Source: Gloeopeniophorella convolvens (Eukaryota; Basidiomycota; Agaricomycetes; Russulales). Taken from it: a stretch of 64,000 nucleotides of DNA. A model generated the notes under the pieces. That model was not told where the DNA came from. It was given only the letters and a program-made list of their open reading frames with translations, and searched no databases. Below are positions 24,962 to 37,874 of the stretch, piece after piece (position 1 is the stretch's first letter; every line of letters begins with the position of its first letter). The stretch covers positions 1-64,000 of the forward strand of contig WTXD01000001.1 in assembly GCA_022496205.1 (NCBI GenBank), read 5' to 3'. The translations under genes and the position numbers were made by a program.

Positions 24962-27900
24962 CTACGTGGCAGCCACACTTTGGTCATCTTCGAAACACAT
25001 CGTCCAGTCCGATCCGTGAACGAACCGACTATCGTCGAAGACCGTCTCATTTCTGGCTCTGACCCACACATTTCCAGGCCGGGGAAGGCCCACTCTGTGT
25101 GGCTCTGGTATCCATATCAGGAGCTCACCTCCGGCTCCCCGAATCCACCCATCGTCGTCGACCGCGCCGAGCCCCCCGCCGCCGCCCGCTCGAAAGTTCA
25201 CGGTCGTCGGGGTGACACCGCTGTGGCTGGTGGGCGAGCCGTTGGGGTCCGAAGCACCTGCCTCAGACGCGGCAGTAGCTGGCATGGTCCACAGACGAAC
25301 CGAAGTATCGCCCGAGCCAGACACGATGTGTCGGCCGTCTGGGGAGAAGGCGACGGACATGACGTCTCCTGCGTGGCCTTTGAGCGGTTCGGAAACTGCT
25401 CGCCCTGTTGTTGCGTCTAGGATGTGAATAGTGCCGTCTGCCCAACCCGAAACGATATGGCGACCGTCCGGCGAAAAAGAAGCAGATAAGGGGAAATTCG
25501 CGACGTCCTCGAAAGGTTCGACAATTTGCTGTCCCGTTGCGGCGTCCCAGATGCGGATCGTGTTGTCAAGGGAGGCTGAGGCGATCCTCCGACCGTCCGG
25601 CGAAAACGTGACGGAGAAGACCCACTGCGTGTGTTCTGTGAACGGCTCCGAGGTCTCACGTCCTGTCGTGGCATCCCAGACGCGGATTGTCCCATCGGAC
25701 GAGCCTGAGGCGAGATGTTGACCATCAGGTGAGAACGCAACGGAGCGAACTGCATCCGTGTGGCTCGCGAATGGCTCTGCGACTGCTCGCCCCGTCACAG
25801 CGTCCCAAATACGGATCGTTGCGTCGCTCGAGCCCGAGGCAAGGCGTCGGCCATCAGGAGAGAAGGCGACAGATTTGACCTCGTCTTGATGCCCTTCGAG
25901 TGGCCCTACGACTACTTGCCCCGTTGCGGTGTCCCAAACGCGGACCGTCCCGTCGCGAGAGCCCGAAACAATCCGGCGACAATCCGGCGAAAATTTGACA
26001 CAATTGACGCCATCTGTATGTCCTACGAGCGGCTTGACGACTGTCTGCCCTGTTGGAGCATTCCAGATACGGATTGTGCGGTCCTTCGAGCCCGACGCGA
26101 CCAGGCAGCCATCCGGTGAGAAGGCGACCGACCAAACGAGGTCCACATGCCCTCCGAGCGATTGAGAGTCCATCTGTTCCTCCACATCATCGGAACCGAC
26201 TATGGCATGATCCCCAGAACCCGAGACGGTGAGTTGGTTCTCTCGCGGAAGTGAGATGGAAGGGCCGCCTTGCCCGACGTGTTCTTCATCCAGAGACTTG
26301 GCTGCTCGGGCTGCGATTGCGTCCCAAATGCGTACAGTGTTATCTTCTGAACCCGATGCAATATGCCGGCCGTCTGGTGAGAGCGCTACGGACCTGATGC
26401 AGCTTCCATGCCCTGTAAGCGGCTCTGCAACTGGGCGCCCAGTCGTGATGTCCCAGATGCGAACTGTCGAATCCGCTGAGCCCGAGACGATGTGTTGACC
26501 GTCTAAGGAGATCGAGACAGACATGACCAAGTTGGCATGCCCCTCAAGCGGTGACATGGCCAACTTCCCAGTCATCGCGTCCCAGATGCGGATCGTGTTG
26601 TCCCCTGATCCGGAGATGACGGAACCACCATCCTGCGAGAATACGACAGAAGTGACTTGATCTGTGTGCCCCTCAAGCGGCCCTACGATGGTCCGCCCTG
26701 TCGTCCCGTTCCAGATGCGGATCGACTTGTCGGTCGAACCCGAGACGACGCAGAGACCATCTGGTGAGAACGCGACGGACTCTACGGAGGAGGAATGGCC
26801 CGTGAATGGCCCCGCAATGATCTGTCCTGTGACGCTACCCCAGACACGGATGGTACAGTCATCTGAGCCCGAGACGATACGTTGACCATCTGGGGAAAAC
26901 GCCACGGAGTTGACCCAACTCGTGTGCCCTGTGAATGGCTCCCCAACCATCCTCCCCTCCGCGACGTCCCAGACGCGGATCGTCCAGTCAGATGAACCCG
27001 AGACGACGTGTCGGCCATCTGGGGAGAACGCGACAGAGTAGACCTGGTTTGTATGGCCAGTGAAGGGTTCAACCGTTTCCCGTCCTGTCGACGGAACAAA
27101 GATACGGACCGAGCCGTCCGCCTGACCCGAAGCGATACGTGTGCCGTCTGGGGAGAAAGCGACAGCAAGGGACATGGTGCCCACACTGATGACGGTCTTC
27201 TGCGCAGGCCAATGCGTCAACCTGCCCCGCTGCAGTACCATCAAGTTCGGGAGCACGTTGGCATAACGCTCGAACACAAGGGAGGAGGACGGGGAGAATG
27301 GGAACGCGGATAGGTAGATGTGTGGGGCGCTTTGGGACATGGGCATGGCGAAGTACTGCACGAAAGCGGAGGCGTCGTCGACGAACTCCAAAAAGGAGAG
27401 TGCCGGTTCCACAGGACCCTATTGGAGGCGCGTTTGTTAAGACCAACGAAAGCTAGAAGGGTGCGGGACTGCTTACGTCATGCACCCCAGCTAGCCATGC
27501 CTTCAAGTTCGACAATGCCTGCAAAGCGAGATCGACGCAACCATGGAGGCTGAGGGTTTCGAGCCAGAATGGGAGTTTCGTTTCCAAAAACTCCCGAAGA
27601 TTTCCCACCAGCTCGGTATCGAAAGGCACGTGCCGCAGATGATGGTCCCAAAATCGACTGGCGTATGACAGAGCGCCGGAGATGTGCTGAGATATGAGGG
27701 AGTGGATGCCGGGAACATCTGAGTTGCTGTTGTAAGATGTCACAAGGCGACACATATTGAAGTGGAGTTGGTCTAACATGAGGCCGAAGCAGCAGTGTAT
27801 CATCTGACGATGAGAGCTGGCGGGATCTACCCAGAACTCCCCGGCCCTATCCCTCGCAGTAAGGAAGTCGCGAAATGATGTGTGAAGCGGGGTGATGGGC

Positions 27901-30893
27901 TGTGCCGGGTCGGAGCCCGGAGACACATTGCTTAGGAGCGAACCGAGATTGCTCACAACAGCAGGGACAGAGTCGGCTTCGTCTGCGTCAGCTGCGTGGG
28001 AATAGAGTCGCAGGTCTTGCAGGGAACGACTACAAAGTGGTTCGAAGGCGACGAAGAGCTGACCCATGACAGACTGATATCTGCGCAGGACATCACGATC
28101 ATCGAGGTCGAAGTACGATTTGAGGATCGTGAGGTATAGAGTATCGAGAGGATTGGTGTGACGCCGTCCGGAGTCGGGATATAAGAGACGTTGTACAAGG
28201 TCCCGTTTGGTGAGTCCACCCGGTGGCTTTTGGATGTATCTACAGACCGCGGCGGCCCACTGAAACGACTTCTCCGCCTTCTCCGCAAATACGCCACCAT
28301 ACTCGCCGAAGATGTCGTGGGGTAGATTGGCCTGTAGGTAGGCGTAGATGTCTTGTTCCGTGCTCGCGGACAAGCCCGGGTCGTCCATGTGAATCACGCT
28401 GATCGACTCGGAGCCAGAAAAAGCCTCCTCGATGTCGCGTTCCGGTCTCGAGGTGATGAGAATGCGAAAATTTTCTGGAAGTTCACAGATCCGCTCTGCG
28501 AGAAATGTGTGCAGCCCGTTTGGGCCCGCCGCGTCCGCAGCTTCGTCCAGGCCATCGATGACGACGAAGATCGGGCCGAGGAGGACTGGGTCTTCGTTTT
28601 CACTTTCGCTTCCGAATGGTTGTAGTAGCAGAGATCTGAAAAGACTTGCGAGGTCTCTGGACCCGTACACAATGTGAGCGTCGGTCTGGATGATCTTCGC
28701 CAGCGAGGCGCGGAATGTCGGATAACGGCTGGACAGGTCACGTGCGAGGCCGGTGAACAGGAGATGGGATTCTTGACTGGACCGTTCGCCGCGCGAGAAC
28801 ACGAAGGATGAGGTAAGACGATGCGCCTCACGGAAGCGACGCGCAATTTCGTGGGCGATTGATGACTTCCCCGTCCCAGCTTGTCCGAATAGAACAAGCC
28901 CACGCGTCGAGTCGGGGTCATTCACCCAGTCGGTGATGTAGTCCAGAAAGGCAGTCCGGGTGCCCTCGAGACAGCCCTTGTCGGCGCGAAACGATCCACC
29001 CAATGAATACGGGATCTCCCGAATCGCCGCGTTGATATCTGCGCCAGGGAGAGCCTGTCAGGAACGTACGAGTAGTTGGCGCGGCGTCACGTACTAGAGT
29101 CAGAGACCTCGCTCATAGCACTTTCAAGCTGGCCAGAGATGCCATCCAGCCGGCTGGTCATTCGGTCGATCTTGATCGACACGGCGCCGACATCGGACTG
29201 AATTTGGAACGCAGTCTTCTCGATCGTAACCATGGCATGGTTAAGGAATGCTTCCCGGAGCGTTGTGAGCTTGGAACAGTATCCCTCAATTTGAGCATCA
29301 ACTCCGCGGTACACGTTTTTCAACAACCGTGTCCCTGTAAGTTGTCCATCGCGTGAGATATACTGGGTAGCACCATGCTCCGTATTCAAAACTTACGAAA
29401 TTTCGTGTCCTTGGCATACGATTGGATAAAGTCGCCACAGGCGCAGGTATGCGTGAACATAGCCACGAGGATGGTTTTCTGGGCTGACTTGAGGATCTTC
29501 TCCTCGAACACACTCGCCTCATGGATGAAGTCGAACGCGTTATGCATTGCAACCGCCAATGCACGGACGTTGTCATCACGTTTGACTTGATTAAGAAGGG
29601 CCTATTCGCCATCAGGAAAGACGTCAGCGTATTTCCTTGTTGATCAGACCAGAGGTCATACCTGAGGGATGAAGGAAAGAACGCTCCACGCCATCTTTGC
29701 ATATGGGTGGACCTTGAAATTACGTGTCAGCACGTTCCTACAGGGACACACCAGAGGCGGTACACACCTCCGCAACCTCAGCGCAAACAGTTACGATCCA
29801 ATCTATCCTCTCGAGAGCGGCACTCCAGGTATCCCATAGGTCCATCGCCTGATCAACCGCACTTGGAGCGCGGTCAATGTACTCTGCGACCTCGATGGCT
29901 TTCCCCGGAGCCAAGCCAATCTGTCTGACAGCCTCGTCGGTTATGGCCAAGTCGGGTTGGGGGAGTGCTTTCACGACGGATGGCGTCTCCACGATAGGAA
30001 TGGTCTCTAAACGTGGCGACGCGGCCGATGCACTTCCAACGGGAACAACCTCTACTTTAGAGGGAACTGAGTCGTGGGAAGAGATGGTAGGGGCAGGATA
30101 AGTACTCTCGGCAGGAGGCCGAGCCTCGGATACAACTGTGACGGCGAGGCGAAGTATGACCCGCGGTGCTGGTTGCATAGCAGTGTCGCCAGTGAGAGCA
30201 AAGTCAAAGTCTACAATAGGATGCATCAGTCACAAGGCACGCGTGGCGCGCATAGGACGTACTGCGTGAACCAGATGCTAGAAGAGAACCAGACAGTAGC
30301 ACAAGGGTGCCCACGAGAGAATCCTGGTGAGACACCCGACTCGCGAATAGCTTCAGCGTGACTTGTGAAGACGTGGTAATCATACTGGAGACATGTCAGC
30401 TACGATGTGACGTCAACTGACGGACCGGAAAACTCACTAGTCATTGAATGTTTCTCCCCATATGACCATTTGACTCTCGCTCTCCACGGCCTTAGTCCTC
30501 TTCGTTATGGTGCCATCGGTGATCGTGATATAGAAGCGTCGGTGGCCGAACAGTTTGTCCAGCGCTACTATGGGTAAGAGACCGCTGGCACGGATAACTG
30601 CGGTAGAGGTAATCAGGATCCCCAGGTTCGTCAATGTCACAGGAAACCTTACCATCCAGTTCGATATGAGTGCTGCGACCGGGGTTTTCGGGAGCACCAC
30701 GGGGTTGGGAACTGATCAAAGGCGATCTCAATCACATGTCTGCGCGAGGACATGTTCAACGTACATTGATGCTGAGCTATTGGGTCGCCCCGGGCTGCTG
30801 AAAGGCAAGGAATCAGACCATCGTTAAGCAGCAAAATAACCAACAGAAGCCGTTGTTCACTTACGAGACCCATCCTTGATTATCGCTCGCCAT
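24962..30893 (-). CDS. C2-NACHT-WD40 NOD-like receptor (NLR-D)
   Basis: A complete NLR of 1786 aa in 11 exons, all GT-AG: 30865-30893, 30765-30797, 30653-30711, 30438-30597, 30263-30384, 29768-30210, 29662-29712, 29397-29601, 29095-29334, 27477-29038 and 24962-27418. The protein starts MASDNQGW. The C2-like domain includes RRFYITITDG and VTLKLFASRVSHQDSLVG. A proline/serine-rich linker and helical region (HPYAKMAWSVLSFIPQ, NQVKRDDNVRAL) follow. The NACHT has FGQAGTGKSS (K505), GPIFVVIDGLDE (D609) and FRILITSRPERDI. WD40 repeats begin near residue 1047, as seven, a spacer of about 55 residues, then seven, with the shared tail WIRGAGGELLIWIPEP. Exons of 122, 51 and 205 bp have exactly the same length in NLR-B. 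Role as for NLR-B: an inferred intracellular sensor. Confidence 0.9.
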
Positions 30894-33857
30894 GACTTGA
30901 CCGCGGGTAGCAGAAATGACAGCGTACTGCAGGGCGAGGGTATGAGCTCTAGTATGGGGATAGTGTGTATGTTCTGCAAGATTAGAAGCAGAGTTCAATA
31001 TCGTGCGGCGCAGCGGCACCCGGAGTCTAAGGAAAAGGGCGATTGGGCTGCGCGTGCCTATAGAGACGATAGAGCGTCGACTGCACTTTTGAGCATATTC
31101 GGAGAACGTCTGAATGCGGCAACTGTGGGAAGCATCATCCGTCAGCGCTCCAACCGCTCTGATCTTAGGTTTGTCTGCGATGCCTAGGGCTGTGGCCGGC
31201 AACCATATCCAATGCGATGTGCCAATCATCATCTCGAAGTTGTGCACATCGATTGATTTATGAAACGATAGGATGCCCTTGCCTGGTTATGCGGAGCGTA
31301 CAGTTCCGCATGCGAGCTTCCAACGCTCAGACTACGTCGCATGAATAGCAACGCAACTTTGAGGTAAGCGTAAATGAAGGCCAGAGTGCTTGGCGTGGAA
31401 GGAAGTGTGTCTTAGGGATGATACCAGGGCTCGCGAATGCCAGACTTTCGGTGGACACTCAGAGTCTGTGTGCATGAATGGGGTACATGCATTGACCGGC
31501 CGCTTGTCTTGACTCGTCGAGAAATATGACAATTTGACGGGTATATGGTATATTGAAGGAGAATGGCATGCCGACAAATCAAGAAAACCGCCCAAACCGC
31601 CCATCTTATTCGAATGTCATTTTGTGGTGACCGTCGACGACAAAAACCGGAGACGCACCCTCGCCCGGTCACTCAACCCGCTGTCAGACTCAATTTACAA
31701 TGGGTTTGATTTTGGAACCCTGCGAACGTTGGATGAGAGAAGTCGCTGCGGGCGGTAGTAGGTACTCGAGATGGAGGTTACTTCAAGTCAACGCTAAGCC
31801 CGGGTTCGAACCGAGGTGCCGGGCCTTGCCGGACAGACTCGAACCAGTCGCTGACAAAGACTCGGTTTGCCCTCGCCGTGGTGGCCAGACCAGCCGCCAG
31901 CGGCAGGCCTGCAACGGTCAACATGCGGTCAACTGGTCGTGCATCATGATCACTGTGAGTGCACTGCAAACGCCCTCGACCACAGTGTGAATCACCACTG
32001 GCACTTCTGATTGATCATATTCCAAGCGCTCATACAATTTCGTTCAAATCAATGTGATCCTTCTCTTCCACATTCTCGGTGGGTAACCTGGTGCCATCCA
32101 CGCGCTTGATCAACGACTAACGTTTGATAGCGTCACGAACAACACACGATCCCATCTCGCACACCCTCATTGTCCCTGCACGCGCGACTGAGGGGGTGTT
32201 TCAACCACATACATCATTTTCTCCACTTTTCTTGAAGGTTCTCCGATAGCATACCGTCTCCTGCTGGGCAATCAATCACTTAGTCGCTTACGGAACGGCC
32301 GTCTTTCGCCATCCAGCCGGCTTTGGAAGACTACTATGGTACCCGGGCCATCATGGAACCCGTGAGCGCGCTGCACGCTCCTGTCAGTGCACGCGTAGCG
32401 CCGGTACAACAACAATCAGTGAAGTCGAGAAGGAGGTCGTAGGGTTGTCATCGGTGCGATATTATCATGTTACGTTCCACGCTCACCTTTTCATCAGATT
32501 GCATATATTCAGTTCATTCCTGCGAGATCAAAGGTACAGTGTGTTGGCAACGTGTCCTGCCCTCCTCCCTCTCCCTCCTTCGCGCCCCCACCCCCCTCCG
32601 GCTGTCCGCCACGCCCTGACACGCCACCCCAATCCTCCATCTACGCACGTCACCGCCTTGATGGACCAATCAGACATACAGTCAAGCGCGCGGAAGGCAC
32701 AATGCCTTTGTGTTGCCCTCTCGAAGAAAATAATTCAAAGTTCCGCAGCTCCTGAAAGCATACGGCTGTCAAACTCGAAGGCTCTCCTTTCCCCTCGCAT
32801 TGGCAAAGGTTTGAGTCTCCCGTGACGACCACTAAGCTATTAGGATACGGGTATTCCGTATATCCTTGTATGCTATGTCGCATTACCTCCCCGCCGGAGC
32901 GGAGACTGGTTTGACCCATCGTAGCCCAGCCCCATCTGTGTCTAGAGAATAAAAGCCTTTGGAACCCAAAGAGATCATGTGGCTTTGTGACTGAATCTGG
33001 GCCTGTTGCGTGACGATACCAGATCGGAAGCACTTAGCATGGGCAGTTGGGAGACACTGTGAAATCGCCTGGCATGAATTGATAGAGTGCAGACACGCAC
33101 GTATGATGTGTATCGAACACCGCACACAGACACGTCTGCATTTTGCAGTCCTAGGTGTGTCAGGACTGAGATAAATTCATAAGATGACTGTCTGTTAAAT
33201 GAAGAGACACCGCTGTCCTGATCATCAGGTCTATGCAAGGCAACAGTGTGCAACGTTGTCAAGGTTCACCGGAAAGTGTATTACAAGGCGCCTCATGCAC
33301 TGCGCAGGACCGGGTCTACCATCGGCCGGCCACCGGCCATCTAGATGATATATCCGGCTAGATCTTTCCGGGGTAGCCGCGTGGCCGGACTGCTTGATCG
33401 GTGACCGGTGACCGGACCGGCCAGATGAGGTCAGTGTCTAACTTAGTTATGGCACGCTACAGTGGCACGCCACTAAGGCCGTTGCCACAACTCTGAGGAA
33501 TCTTTGCGCCCGCTATCAGGTATCGCCCTTGTACAACCCACCCACCACCAAGCTCTTCCGGAGATTTTGAGCCCGTTGTGCTCAATCCGACTTCCTCTGC
33601 GACGGTCGTACGAACGTGCTAGACCAGTGACAGTGCCTTGTCCCGACTTGGGCTTCGGACAAGACGTCGCTGCAATCGTCTGCACGCACAGCGAGACAAC
33701 ACGTGTGTTATTTTTTGCTTCAGCTCATACTCTCCAGTGCTGAAGATTCTCGGCCCTATAAGGGCGACCGAAGTTTGTTCTGACCTCACGCCAGGCAGTC
33801 CCTCTTGCACCCCCCATAGTACCACGACCGCACTGTGGTTTCATAGTATCTTTGCAT
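30894..33857. other. Intergenic stretch of about 3 kb, no recognisable gene
   Basis: This holds the NLR-D promoter side and then sequence without a supportable coding region. Short GGTGACC/CCGGCC-rich imperfect repeats lie at about 33310-33425 (for example CGGTGACCGGTGACCGG). A GGTTCGAA-containing stretch near 31800-31870 recalls a tRNA T-arm but does not fold into a tRNA. Confidence 0.4.
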
Positions 33858-35438
33858 ATGAATCAGTTGGTCCAAGTCGCTGTGTTCAGGGCCCCACGTA
33901 AGCCCCAATTATGCTCTCCTAGCGCCCAAGTACAGTCACATTGAGACAGTGGGCAATATACAGGCGATGGGCACAGATCCATTCACGATGTCCCCGACGA
34001 AATCCTCCTTGAGATATTCGATTATCACAGGATCGGATGCAACATACCATGGAATTACATCGACAGAATGGCGTATGCCGCGATGGACCTTTCACCCTGG
34101 TGGTACACCTTGGGGACTGTTTGCCGGAGGTGGCGCCAAGTCATCCGGGCGTCTCCGCACCGCCTCGACATCAAACTGCAATATATGCGCGGGGTATCCG
34201 TCAAGTCCATGTTGGAGAACGCACCGTCATCTTACCCTCTGGTCATAAATTTTCCCCGATCTCTCTACTTCCGCAAACTGGATACCCCAGGCCTGAAGCT
34301 TGTTATCCAGCAGACAGAGCGCTTCCGCGAGGCGACCTTGCATGCCAGCGGCCCGGCATTTGCGCAGCTCATCAGCGTCATGACGTTTCCAGCGCCCCGG
34401 CTGGAACGCCTGACGCTCGTGAATGAGGACGGGATCACTATCCCGGACAACCTGTCGCAGTTCCCTCCTGCGTTCCTTGGTGGTCATGCCCCGAACCTGG
34501 GTTACGTGGACCTCGGAAATATCGCCATTCCGGATGTGCCGCGCTGGCTATCGTCTGCGACTAATCTCATCTCCCTGTATTTGTCCAGGGTGAAGATACC
34601 CTTAGAGATCCTCCTCGCAATCCTCCAGGGCGCATCTCAGCTGAAGATCCTCAATGTCTCTGGTTGGCATTTCTCCGACTTGACGTCTTCCTCCAGACAC
34701 CATAATCCCACGTCCCCGCCCGGCCGCATCAAGCTCCACGCGCTGGAGTCGTTCCATTTCCTCGGCCCTGTCCACAGGTTGGAAGGGATCGCATCTATGA
34801 TAGATGCGCGACCGTCCACAACCAGCTTCCACACATGGACCGAAGATGCCGATCCTTTGCGCATCCCACACTCTCTTGAACTCTTCGCCGCACCCAGCCT
34901 CCTCTCGGATAAGCCGTTTCGTCTCGAATTCTCGCCGCCCACCCAGGCACGTCTATCCATTCCAGGTTCTGAGACTACGGAAAGCAGCATTTGGTCTATC
35001 TCTTACTCAAACGGATCACCCAGCGTACTTTCTCCCGCTTCGACGTTATGCCGTTGTTTCTCGGGCATCCTGATGAATGCGAGAGTCTTGTACGTTCGGG
35101 CAACCCGGTTGCAGGAGATCGATGGATTTAGTGAGCTCGATGCGACGGATTGGCGTCCGGTGATCGCCCCATTCGTGAATGCAAGTGTCCTTGGCATCAC
35201 CGACGTCCTTCAAGTGACGATCGGTAAAGTGCTGGACTGCTGCACCGAGGGCGGACCACTCGAAGGATCTCTCCCAGCGCTACGAAAGGTCGTCGTCATC
35301 TACGACAAGAAGCTGAAGCGCAGGACGGTGGAGCAGAAGCAATCGTTCAACTCGTACATCGCTAAGCAAAGGGGAATTGGGCGCGAGGTGGAAGTGTCAC
35401 ACCGAGTGTGTAACTGGTCTGATCGTTGGTGGGAATGA
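33858..35438 (+). CDS. F-box protein with leucine-rich C-terminal part
   Basis: Two exons, 33858-33897 and 33964-35438, encode 504 aa. The short first exon (MNQLVQVAVF) was chosen because a strong GTAAGC donor and a TACAG acceptor restore the frame into an F-box that starts before any other usable ATG. The F-box lies near residues 20-65, with VPDEILLEIFDYH and WYTLGTVCRRWRQVI. The rest is a diverged leucine-rich region (LERLTLVNEDG, LISLYLSRVKIPLEILL, LKILNVSG). Such proteins usually bind Skp1 and recruit substrates to an SCF ubiquitin ligase; the family is greatly expanded in Agaricomycetes. The target is unknown. The first exon is less certain than the second. Confidence 0.8.
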
Positions 35439-35818
35439 CAGCGATTCGGATTGGGAACCTGCAGTGAGTGATTTCAGCCTTCCACCCCAACATTATTGAC
35501 CGAAGTTTCGATCGCCCTCTAGTCTTTTTCACATCGTACCAGACGATCTGAACCACGAGTAATGTAGTAACAATTGAATGTAGTCGAGTCCTGCGTCTGA
35601 ACGCGAACCGGTCGACGTTCGAATTAGCAACGTACAGCGCTGTTTGGTTGTACCTATTAGGACCATTCACATACACATGGTTTGGTCATTCGTCCGTCGC
35701 CGCACCAGCACAACAACTGGGTGGACTCAATTAATAAGTAGCACAACAATATTCCGCAGAAAGTGAAACGTCTATCCTCATCATATCCACAAAACCCCCG
35801 GCGTACAGCGTTGTACAA
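35439..35818. other. Short intergenic gap
   Basis: About 380 bp between the convergent 3' ends of the F-box gene and the next gene. Nothing beyond ordinary 3' flank is seen. Confidence 0.4.
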
Positions 35819-36574
35819 TCAAATCCCGAAACCCTTGTCCCGTTGTGCAGCCTCAAACTCGTACTGTGTCCTCCAGAAGGTTTCCATGTTGACGACCTGA
35901 AGCTTAGCTTGCTGCCTTTCGTGCGGCTCCACGTTCGCGAAGCAGCGCTCGCCCGCATACTCGTACGTGAGGTAGGGCAGCTCCGCGATCGTCGTCCAAC
36001 CAAGCGTGTCAAGGATATCCTGCGAGTGACTGGTGGTCTTGCCCAGAGCGTCCGTGAACCCCATCGCCTGCGCGTTTTTCATTGTCAACTGGGGGGTCAA
36101 GGTCAACATCCGATAGCCCCGGAATCGCTCGTCGACAGTGCCAATGCACCACTCGAGAAACTTCGGCTTGTCCGTCCGCGCAGCCACGTACGCGTCGAAC
36201 TCGACGCCTAGCTTGTATAGCACGTCGTAGATGGGCTCGATCCCGGCCTGCGCTTGGCTTGAGGGAGGCGCCGGCGCGTAAGGCGCCGCCAGCAACACGC
36301 TGACGACAGTTCCGTTCACCTTCACGACTGGCGAGAGACCGGTAATTGCACCCTCGCGTGCGACGTTGGTGCAGAAGATTGTCATCGACTCGCGGGTGAG
36401 GGTGGGGTTGCGTTGTGCGAGCTGCCGCGTCAGCGGCTCGCGTTCGCAGAGCACCTTGACGACCAGATCTACGGCAGCCTCGATCTCGGCTGGGTCGTTC
36501 TTCAAAAGCCCAACCTGTACCCCGGGGATCCTCAGCTGCTTCTCCACCTTGCGGCACAGCTCGTCCATTGACAT
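35819..36574 (-). CDS. Uncharacterised protein, orphan family copy 1
   Basis: I do not recognise this family. Read from the ATG at 36574 (MSMDELCRK), it encodes 251 aa. It has no signal peptide or membrane segment and is probably soluble. Conserved blocks shared with the copy at 37875-38717 include CEREPLTRQLA, GVEFDAYVA, QLTMKNAQAMGFTDAL, TSHSQDI, LTYEYAGERCFANV and NMETFWR; overall identity looks near 60%. The frame is open further upstream, so an earlier start or an upstream exon is possible. A broken third copy lies at 4590-4975 beside NLR-A. Function unknown. Confidence 0.75.
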   Translation of the reverse strand: MSMDELCRKVEKQLRIPGVQVGLLKNDPAEIEAAVDLVVKVLCEREPLTRQLAQRNPTLTRESMTIFCTNVAREGAITGLSPVVKVNGTVVSVLLAAPYAPAPPSSQAQAGIEPIYDVLYKLGVEFDAYVAARTDKPKFLEWCIGTVDERFRGYRMLTLTPQLTMKNAQAMGFTDALGKTTSHSQDILDTLGWTTIAELPYLTYEYAGERCFANVEPHERQQAKLQVVNMETFWRTQYEFEAAQRDKGFGI

Positions 36575-37874
36575 ATCGGCATGGCTTTGGAAAGTCGCGA
36601 ACCCCTGTTGGATGGCAGCTGTCCCGCTACGTGCACCGGGTGGCTGATAGGCGATGTGAGCACATAATACGAGCGAGAAATGATAACCAACCCACCCCTG
36701 AACCGACGATGCGGGAAAAAAGCGTCCCACAGGTCGATGGGAGAGTGCTGAGGTGCGAAACACTGATGAAACTATCAGCTCAAGGTCGATAGCGCAAAGG
36801 CACTGGTATGAATTACGTAGTCTCCTGGGATTTGAGGACGGTGCGCAGCGGGCCATCGCTTGAAAGGGTAGTGGGTTGCAGTACGGGCGACATGACCGAA
36901 TTTAAGGATGTTGGACAGGCATGGCGTGGTCTCTGTGCAAGGTATCAGCGCCTGCAAGGATAGAAAGTACGCATCCCGTACGTGGCCAGGTGGAGCTGAG
37001 CGCTGTTTGGACATCTTCGGAAACCACCTTCCGTATAGCACTCGGGAACATTAAGGGATTTGGCGGGCGGAGGATGTTCAATCACTGATACGTCAAGAGT
37101 GCGAGGATTACTTTCTGGTATGATGATTCCGAGTCTGGTTCCGGATGACTCACTGCATTGTGATCCCTCTGCAATATACGAAGTCAAATGTGGCTGGTTT
37201 GTTGGCAACTCTACCGAGAATGAGGAGGGCTGCGCTCGCGGTGGGAAAAGCGTCATCAGGTGGCTAGTTTCCCCGAGCAGCGAAGTGTGGATCTAGAGGC
37301 GATGCATCGATGTCCTGAACCGAAAGCGAACGCCGGGCGGGGAGAGTAAGTTAATTGTAAGGGCGCCAAGATGACAGCTGTGCGCCCCTCGAATATGGGT
37401 AGAGAGCGATTGGCCATTAATTGAATGTTGAACGTAACGTCGAACGTTGAAGGCGGTGAGCTCGTGGCATGACGGAAATCGAGTGCCACGGCTGCAGCCG
37501 GTCGGAAGTCAGAATGCAGACCCCTGACCGCGGCGGACCGCATGGCAGCCTATGATGACGAAAACTTTCAATTTCAGCACTCAAGTCACGCTCTCGCCAG
37601 GCCATTCTCCTCATTGACATTGCTTATATTCCATTTTGCTCGCAGCGTGTGTAAGCCTGAACCATCTGTCAACCATTGTGCATCCGGTCAACTGACAGCC
37701 CGTCCAGAAGAGTCGTGCTGTTATCGTTACTTTGACTCAATGGCCGTGGCTCAGGTTGTGTTCGTTCAGGGTGTGCGAATCTGGTACATGGCACAAACGT
37801 TCTGGTGGGTCTATCGCGTTGCGCTTCAGATAAAATAAAACCGGATGTTTCTCATATATATTACTATAGCTCAG
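36575..37874. other. Intergenic stretch between the orphan-family paralogs
   Basis: About 1.3 kb separating the tandem paralogs. It may contain an untranslated or short 5' exon of copy 1, since the frame stays open to 36856. No independent gene is supported. Confidence 0.4.

Noticed and set aside
31795..31870. tRNA-like stretch with a GGTTCGAAC T-arm motif on the - strand
   Set aside because: A T-arm of five pairs and a distant seven-base pairing can be drawn, but the T-arm is not next to the acceptor stem and no anticodon arm forms.
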